Program-made: the position numbers and the translations under genes
Notes under the pieces: generated by a model
Seen by the model: only the letters and a program-made list of their open reading frames with translations
Told to the model about the DNA's origin: nothing
Database searches by the model: none
From: Novosphingobium beihaiense
GTDB taxonomy: Bacteria > Pseudomonadota > Alphaproteobacteria > Sphingomonadales > Sphingomonadaceae
Assembly: GCF_022832375.1 (NCBI RefSeq)
Contig: NZ_JALHLG010000005.1
Location: 1 to 64,000, forward strand
DNA length: 64,000 nt
Reading direction: 5' to 3'
In this document: one piece after another, positions 59,341-64,000 of the stretch
How positions within the stretch are numbered: the first letter of the stretch is position 1
How the letters are laid out: each line of letters begins with the position of its first letter

Positions 59341-60633
59341 TTACTCGGCCGGAACGAGATGGGTGGCGAGTTCGGCTTCCTGTTCGGCCGTGTCCTGCGT
59401 TCCGGCGTCTTCGGTGGTTTCGGCAGCCGCGGTGTCGGGTGCGCGCAGGAACAGCACGGCGATGGCCGTGGTCGCGATCAGCAGCACTGCGAAAACCAGC
59501 ATGGCGGGAGTATAGCTGCCGGTCACATCGGCAATGCGTCCGGCGCCGATGGGGCCGAGCACGGCAAGCGTGGTGGCAGTGGTCGCCATCGCCACCATGT
59601 CCCCGGCAATGGCGGCGCCGAAATAGCGCAGGATCAGCACGTGGGCGGAGAGCCAGGCCATGCCCCAGCCGGTGCCGAACAGCGCGGCTGCGGCGCAGGC
59701 AACCAGCACCAGCGGCGTCGACCACAGCAGCACCATCGCCGCTGCCTGCAGCACTAGGCCGAGAACGAGGATGTGGCGCGGATCGATGCGTTCGCACACG
59801 GCGCCGGTCACGCCCTTGGCGCCGGTTCCGGCAAAGGCCAGCAGGCTCATCGCGATCGCGCCGGGCGCTGCGCCTTCGCCGAGCGTGGCAATGTGGGCAA
59901 CGAGGATCGAATGGGTGCTGGTGACGACCATCTGCACCACAGTCATGATCCCGGCGAGAACCAGAAACGTGGGCGTGAGCAGCGCCTTGCGCACGGTCCA
60001 GGCGGTGGCACCGGCGGCGGGCTTTTCGCCCTGTCCGCCGGCTTCCTTGACCTGATCGACATTCTCCACTTTCACCGCATCGCGCACGCACACGAAGCAG
60101 GCGAGCGCGACGAGCACGGAACTGATCGCCATGATCATCCAGTGCAGGCGCCAGTCGCCGGTGAGGCCAACGATCGTGCCGACGATCAGCGGCCCGGCAA
60201 TCCCGCCCGAAGAGCCGATCATGAAGTAGAAACCGATCATCCGTGCCGAAGTGCGCGGGAACCACGTCGCCAGCAGATAGACGGCGGGAGAGGGCGCGGC
60301 GAGCGTGAAGCCGATGCCCATCAGCGTGGTGGCCACGAAGAAGAAATTGAGATCGGTAATGACCGAGGCAAGCAGGAACCCGGCGGCGAGCACCAGGCAG
60401 CCCGCCACGATCGTCATGCGCGTGCCGATCATCTTCATCAGCAGCGGCGGCAGCGGGCTGGCGAGCCCGCAGGCAAGGCCCAGCAGCGAGAAGCTCAGGC
60501 CCGCCGACGCCTTGGACCAGCCGAGTTCGGCCACCATCGTGTAGAGGACGTATCCCAGCGAAGTGAAGGTCGTGGCCGTGGCGAAAAAGAACGCGAGCGA
60601 CGCGGCGAACATGACCTGGGCATTGCGGGGCAT
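59341..60633 (-). CDS. MFS transporter (minus arm)
   Basis: 430 aa from ATG 60633 behind AGGAG; the open frame upstream has no start signal. Twelve TM segments, with LPPLLMKMIGTRMTIVAGCL after TM2 and ATWFPRTSARMIGFYFMIGS. It belongs to the same broad subgroup as the plus-arm transporter (signature WFxRxxxxxxGxxxxxG). The C-terminal tail is acidic (DTAAAETTEDAGTQDTAEQE). Probably an organic anion importer. Confidence 0.9.
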   Translation of the reverse strand: MPRNAQVMFAASLAFFFATATTFTSLGYVLYTMVAELGWSKASAGLSFSLLGLACGLASPLPPLLMKMIGTRMTIVAGCLVLAAGFLLASVITDLNFFFVATTLMGIGFTLAAPSPAVYLLATWFPRTSARMIGFYFMIGSSGGIAGPLIVGTIVGLTGDWRLHWMIMAISSVLVALACFVCVRDAVKVENVDQVKEAGGQGEKPAAGATAWTVRKALLTPTFLVLAGIMTVVQMVVTSTHSILVAHIATLGEGAAPGAIAMSLLAFAGTGAKGVTGAVCERIDPRHILVLGLVLQAAAMVLLWSTPLVLVACAAAALFGTGWGMAWLSAHVLILRYFGAAIAGDMVAMATTATTLAVLGPIGAGRIADVTGSYTPAMLVFAVLLIATTAIAVLFLRAPDTAAAETTEDAGTQDTAEQEAELATHLVPAE

Positions 60634-60768
60634 GGAGTCTCCTGCGGGCGGTGTGACCCGCGAACAGAGCGGGTATCTACAGTGCACAGGCTCTCATGCC
60701 CAGAGCCTGCACTCTTGATGATGCGCGCCTGAACATTTGATCATGGCGCAGGCGCTGTTCAAGCCATG

Positions 60769-60802
60769 AAAAAGGGCGCGGCGGCTTTCGCCGCCACGCC
60801 CC
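60769..60802 (-). terminator. Intrinsic terminator of the TonB receptor gene
   Basis: On the minus strand, GGGCGTGGCGGC pairs with GCCGCCGCGCCC around a GAAA loop (one G-U/mismatch allowed) and is followed by TTTTT. It lies 30 bases beyond the receptor stop codon. Confidence 0.88.
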
Positions 60803-60831
60803 CTTCCTGTCGGCTGACAGGTCTGTCTGGG

Positions 60832-63216
60832 TCAGAACTTGTAGCCGAAGGATACGATCACCTGCCGCGGCGGGATGTAGGTATGCATGACCTGCGCCGA
60901 ACCGTAAGGGTCCGAAAAGCGCGAGTTCACGCCGTTCTTGTCGAACAGGTTGACGACGCGCAGGGTGATGTCGGTGTTGGTGCCTTCGGGCTCGTACTTC
61001 GCCATCAGGTTGACCTGGGTGTAGGACGGGGTGAGATCGACCGCGCCTTCGTTGAACAGGCGGTACTGATACTTGCCGCGATAGATAAGCTGGGCACGGC
61101 CGGTGAATTTGCCGGGGCCGATATCGCCGTTCCAGGTCGCCGCGAGGCTGCCCTGCCAGCGCGGCAGCTTGGGCACGCGATTGCCCTTGATATCGGCGCG
61201 GGCCGCATCGCGGGCCAGAACGGCCGGGAAGAAGTTGGTCCAGAACAGATAGTCCGGATAACCCGCCGCGATCTGCGCGGCAGAGGCCGCCGCCGGGTCG
61301 AGCGCGTCGTAGTGCGAGGTGAACTTGCCTTCCAGCCACGATCCCGAGGCATCGATGGTGAAGTGCTCGGTCGGTGCCCAGGTCGTTTCCAGCTCGATGC
61401 CGTAGACGCGCGCCTTGGGGGCATTGCTGATGCCTTCGCCGTAGAGGATGGGATCTTCCTCAAGGAACTGCATGTTCTTGTAGTTGTAGAGGAAGGCCGA
61501 GGCGTTGACCTGCAGGGTATCGTCCAGGAACCGGTTTTTCGAACCGACTTCGAACGAATCCACGGTTTCCTGCTTGTAGGCAGGCAGGATCGAATAGGCA
61601 TTGCCTGCCGCTGCGGAGTTGTTGATGCCGCCCGGCTTGAAACCGCGCGTCCAGCTTGCATAGAGCATGTTTTCCGGGGTGAACTGGTATTCCAGTGCGA
61701 CCTTGCCGGTCCAGGCATGGTTGGACAGGCTACCGGTGCCCGCAGGCTGCAGATAGGCGCCCGAGGACTGGCTGGCGGTCCCGCCGGCCACGCTGTCGAA
61801 CGTGCCCGATGCCTTGTCGTGATTGTAGCGGGCACCGGCGGTCAGCTTGAGCTGGCTCGTCAGTTCGTAGGTGCCCTGAGCGTAGAAGGCGTAAAGCTCG
61901 CGCGTGATCGACGAGAGTTCGGCATAGCTCAGAGGGATCGTGTCCGGATCGTCGTAAGGCGTGCTGACAGGCAGGGCCGGGCGGAGGAAGTCATCGTCCG
62001 AGCCATTGTATTCGTTGATGTACTGGCTGTTTTTCGAATGCAGGTACACGCCGCCCGCTACCCAGGAGAACGGTCCGTTGCCGTTGGAGGTCAGGTTGAT
62101 TTCCTGGCTCCAGCTCTCCGTGCCGGACTGCCACAGCGGCACGTGGTCATAGCTGTATCCGGTGAAGGAAACCGGGCTGTAGGTCTGGGCGAAGAACGCC
62201 GAGGTATCGAGGCCGTCGGCATCCCAGGCCTGTTCGGAATGCAGCTTCTGATAGCCGGTGATCGATTTGATGACGGCAAACGGCGTCTCGTAGCGCATCG
62301 TGCCGGAGTAGAACTGCGTCTTGACCTTGGAGCGGCCCGGATAGTCCTGTGTCAGCACGCGCGGATCGGGCTCGGGATCGAGCAGGTTCTTCTGCGCCGG
62401 GCCGTGGGTGTCGCTGTCGTACTGGATCGTGTTCAGCGTGATCGAGAAATTCGACGTGGGAGACCACTTCGCGCCCAGGCGCCAGCCGGTGTTGTCCTCG
62501 TCGTCGAGGCCGTATTTGGCGACGCCGGGCACTTTGGTGGCATGGGCATAGCCATCGTGCTTGGTGAACTGGATCGCGCCGCGCACCGCCAGCGTGTCGC
62601 TCAGCGGCACGTTGAGAGCGGCATTACCTTCCTTGTAGTTGTAATTGCCGATCCCGGCGCTGACATTGCCGCTCAGCGCATCGGCGGAGGGTTCGTTGGT
62701 GACGACGTTGATCGTGCCGCCGGTCGATCCCTGGCCGAACAGCGTGCCCTGCGGCCCGCGCAGCACTTCCACCTGCTTCACATCGATGAAGGCGGCGCTC
62801 GCGGCGATCGAGTTGAAGATATAGACGCCGTCGATGTGATAGGAGACGCCCGGCTGGGTATTGGTGTTTTCGGGCGTTTCCGAACCGATGCCGCGGATCG
62901 AGATGATCCGCTCGCCGCCGCCGCTGCGCGCGACGACAAGGCCGGGGACCGAGCCGTTGAGGCCGGTAATGTCCGTGATATTGGCGGACTTCAGCAGTTC
63001 CGAAGTGACGGCGCTGACAGAGAGGGGGGCATCCTGCAGGCTCACGTCGCGGCGTTCGGCAGTGACGACGATATCGGTGATACCGGAGCCGCTGTCGCTG
63101 GCGGCAGCCGTAGCCGCGGTGGCGTCCGCATCGGCAGCGCGGGCGGTTCCCGCTGTGAAGGCGAGCAGCGAAGCGCTGCAGGCCAGGGCATGGACGAAAT
63201 GAGACTTGCTGATCAT
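60832..63216 (-). CDS. TonB-dependent outer-membrane receptor
   Basis: 794 aa from ATG 63216 behind GGGGAG; an open frame upstream is not supported. Signal peptide ALACSASLLAFTAGTARA, TonB box-like ITDIVVTAERRD, plug motifs ISIRGIGSETPENTNT and VEVLRGPQGTLFGQGSTGGT, and a long 22-strand barrel ending in aromatic VIVSFGYKF. It imports a compound too large or scarce for porins, presumably the substrate of the catabolic locus. Downstream are MFS and Rieske genes in the same direction. Confidence 0.95.
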   Translation of the reverse strand: MISKSHFVHALACSASLLAFTAGTARAADADATAATAAASDSGSGITDIVVTAERRDVSLQDAPLSVSAVTSELLKSANITDITGLNGSVPGLVVARSGGGERIISIRGIGSETPENTNTQPGVSYHIDGVYIFNSIAASAAFIDVKQVEVLRGPQGTLFGQGSTGGTINVVTNEPSADALSGNVSAGIGNYNYKEGNAALNVPLSDTLAVRGAIQFTKHDGYAHATKVPGVAKYGLDDEDNTGWRLGAKWSPTSNFSITLNTIQYDSDTHGPAQKNLLDPEPDPRVLTQDYPGRSKVKTQFYSGTMRYETPFAVIKSITGYQKLHSEQAWDADGLDTSAFFAQTYSPVSFTGYSYDHVPLWQSGTESWSQEINLTSNGNGPFSWVAGGVYLHSKNSQYINEYNGSDDDFLRPALPVSTPYDDPDTIPLSYAELSSITRELYAFYAQGTYELTSQLKLTAGARYNHDKASGTFDSVAGGTASQSSGAYLQPAGTGSLSNHAWTGKVALEYQFTPENMLYASWTRGFKPGGINNSAAAGNAYSILPAYKQETVDSFEVGSKNRFLDDTLQVNASAFLYNYKNMQFLEEDPILYGEGISNAPKARVYGIELETTWAPTEHFTIDASGSWLEGKFTSHYDALDPAAASAAQIAAGYPDYLFWTNFFPAVLARDAARADIKGNRVPKLPRWQGSLAATWNGDIGPGKFTGRAQLIYRGKYQYRLFNEGAVDLTPSYTQVNLMAKYEPEGTNTDITLRVVNLFDKNGVNSRFSDPYGSAQVMHTYIPPRQVIVSFGYKF

Positions 63217-63561
63217 GAAAAGCTCCCCGAGTCTATGCGTCAGAACCATTCCCGGCACGCGGCTCATCGTTGTTGATTTTGACCGCTTGCCGGAAAATCT
63301 GGCGCCTGCGGGGCTCCCGGTCTTGTGCAACTGCGAATAAGTACTTGACTGGAGTCCCCTGCGGCAGGGGCGGAAGGGAAGCGAAAAGCCTCCCGTTTCC
63401 GGGCATTTTCCGGCGATTCGCGGCCGGTGGGGAGTTTCGGGCGGTGTTGCACTGCCGCAGATTTGCGCAATGGCGCCTCGTATCAAGGAAATGCAACACG
63501 CATGAACAAGAACCGGGCGTGCCGTTGTGCGGCACGCTTGCATGCGCCGCCGCCGGGATCG
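63217..63561. promoter_or_regulatory. Intergenic region upstream of the TonB receptor gene
   Basis: 345 bases without a supported gene. It contains the inverted pair GTGTTGCA (63444-63451) and TGCAACAC (63492-63499), 40 bases apart, which might be operator half-sites, and probably the receptor promoter. No sigma-factor consensus was identified with confidence. Confidence 0.35.
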
Positions 63562-64000
63562 CTACGGCTTGACGGCCACGTCGCTGCAGAGCCGGTAGCC
63601 GATGCCTCTGACGGCCTCGATCAGGTCTGTGCACCCGGCAGCGGCCAGCTTGTGCCGCAGTTTGGACAAGTGGCTGTCAATCACGCGGTCGTAGGCGTCA
63701 CTGTCGGGCAGGGCGGCTTCCAGCAGTTCCGCACGGGAAAAGGCGCGGCGGGGCTGGCGGGCCATATGCGCGAGGATCGCGAATTCGGCCGGGGTCAGCG
63801 GCAGGTGCACGTCCCGGTCCATCTCCGCGTCGCGATATGTGGCCAGGCGCTCGTCGAGTTCGACCAGCAGCTTGCCCACGGCCAGCGTGCGCTGCCCGGT
63901 CATGCGGCTGGTACGGCGCAGGACGACGCGGATGCGTTCCACCACTTCGGCGGGATTGAAGGGCTTGAGCACATAGTCGTCCGCACCGATCCGCAGCGAG
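63562..64000 (-). CDS. OmpR-family response regulator, N-terminus cut by window edge
   Basis: 146 codons visible, the 5' part is outside. The end of the receiver domain is seen (SLRIGADDYVLKPFNPAEVV, with Lys of the KPF motif), then a winged-helix output domain (PLTPAEFAILAHMARQPRRA, YDRVIDSHLSKLRHKL, then AVRGIGYRL). It lies ahead of the TonB receptor in the same direction. A sensor kinase gene is not seen and may lie to the right. Confidence 0.92.
   Translation of the reverse strand, partial: SLRIGADDYVLKPFNPAEVVERIRVVLRRTSRMTGQRTLAVGKLLVELDERLATYRDAEMDRDVHLPLTPAEFAILAHMARQPRRAFSRAELLEAALPDSDAYDRVIDSHLSKLRHKLAAAGCTDLIEAVRGIGYRLCSDVAVKP

Noticed and set aside
60766..63276. 836-codon plus-strand frame opposite the TonB receptor
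   Set aside because: Antisense shadow of a clear receptor with plug and barrel motifs; no start signal or domain in the plus frame.

Overview
The window looks like a piece of a sphingomonad chromosome (Alphaproteobacteria, Sphingomonadales; Novosphingobium-like is my best guess). The grounds are high GC, a circularly permuted two-piece tmRNA gene with the tag ANDNEALALAA, alphaproteobacterial gene neighbourhoods (purN/perM-like/purM/hdaA, surA-pdxA-rsmA with lptD), Tad-type pseudopilin-like genes, and dispersed CTGAGCNTGTCGAAG palindromes common in sphingomonads. Family calls come from reading the translations; no database search was run.

Layout. 1-2.4 kb: TPM/LemA pair, mscL and the permuted ssrA gene. 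2.4-6.7 kb: repeats, a small membrane protein, malate synthase G and an exported beta-propeller. 6.7-15.5 kb: rsmA-pdxA-surA-lptD on the minus strand, then pepA-holC and ndk on the plus strand. 15.8-25.9 kb: small conserved proteins, a PurN-YjbR fusion, a PerM-type membrane protein, purM, a secreted conserved protein, hdaA, serine acetyltransferase, a DUF2794 protein, a DUF4328-like membrane protein, an SDR and purS-purQ. 25.9-39.3 kb: glmS, an AIM24-like protein, a TPR protein, glmU, gph, a lyase of the PEP mutase family, an M16 protease, purC, a GNAT enzyme and a low-molecular-weight phosphatase. 39.5-42.8 kb: a translationally coupled TadG/TadE/TadE-like triad.

42.9-64.0 kb is the accessory highlight, a catabolic locus built as two convergent arms. 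The plus-strand arm holds a TauD/TfdA-type dioxygenase, a divergent SDR, a ribokinase-like kinase, a RutA-like flavin monooxygenase overlapping a RutB-like cysteine hydrolase, an MFS transporter, an M20 hydrolase and an unusual AraC-regulator/formamidase fusion. The minus-strand arm holds a response regulator (cut by the window edge), a TonB receptor, an MFS transporter, a Rieske oxygenase alpha subunit, a VOC protein, a LigB/DODA-type extradiol dioxygenase, a stand-alone formamidase and a second TauD/TfdA dioxygenase. Together they read as uptake, oxygenation, ring opening and C-N bond hydrolysis of an unknown aromatic or N-heterocyclic compound, with the AraC-amidase fusion possibly coupling sensing to the chemistry. 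Two small AT-richer unknown genes sit at the junction of the arms.

Several families of short palindromic repeats occupy the intergenic spaces. Two families (2411/29265 and 37131/57770) each have two copies whose terminal inverted repeats differ between copies yet stay self-complementary within each copy. No CRISPR array, transposase gene, rRNA or tRNA was seen.
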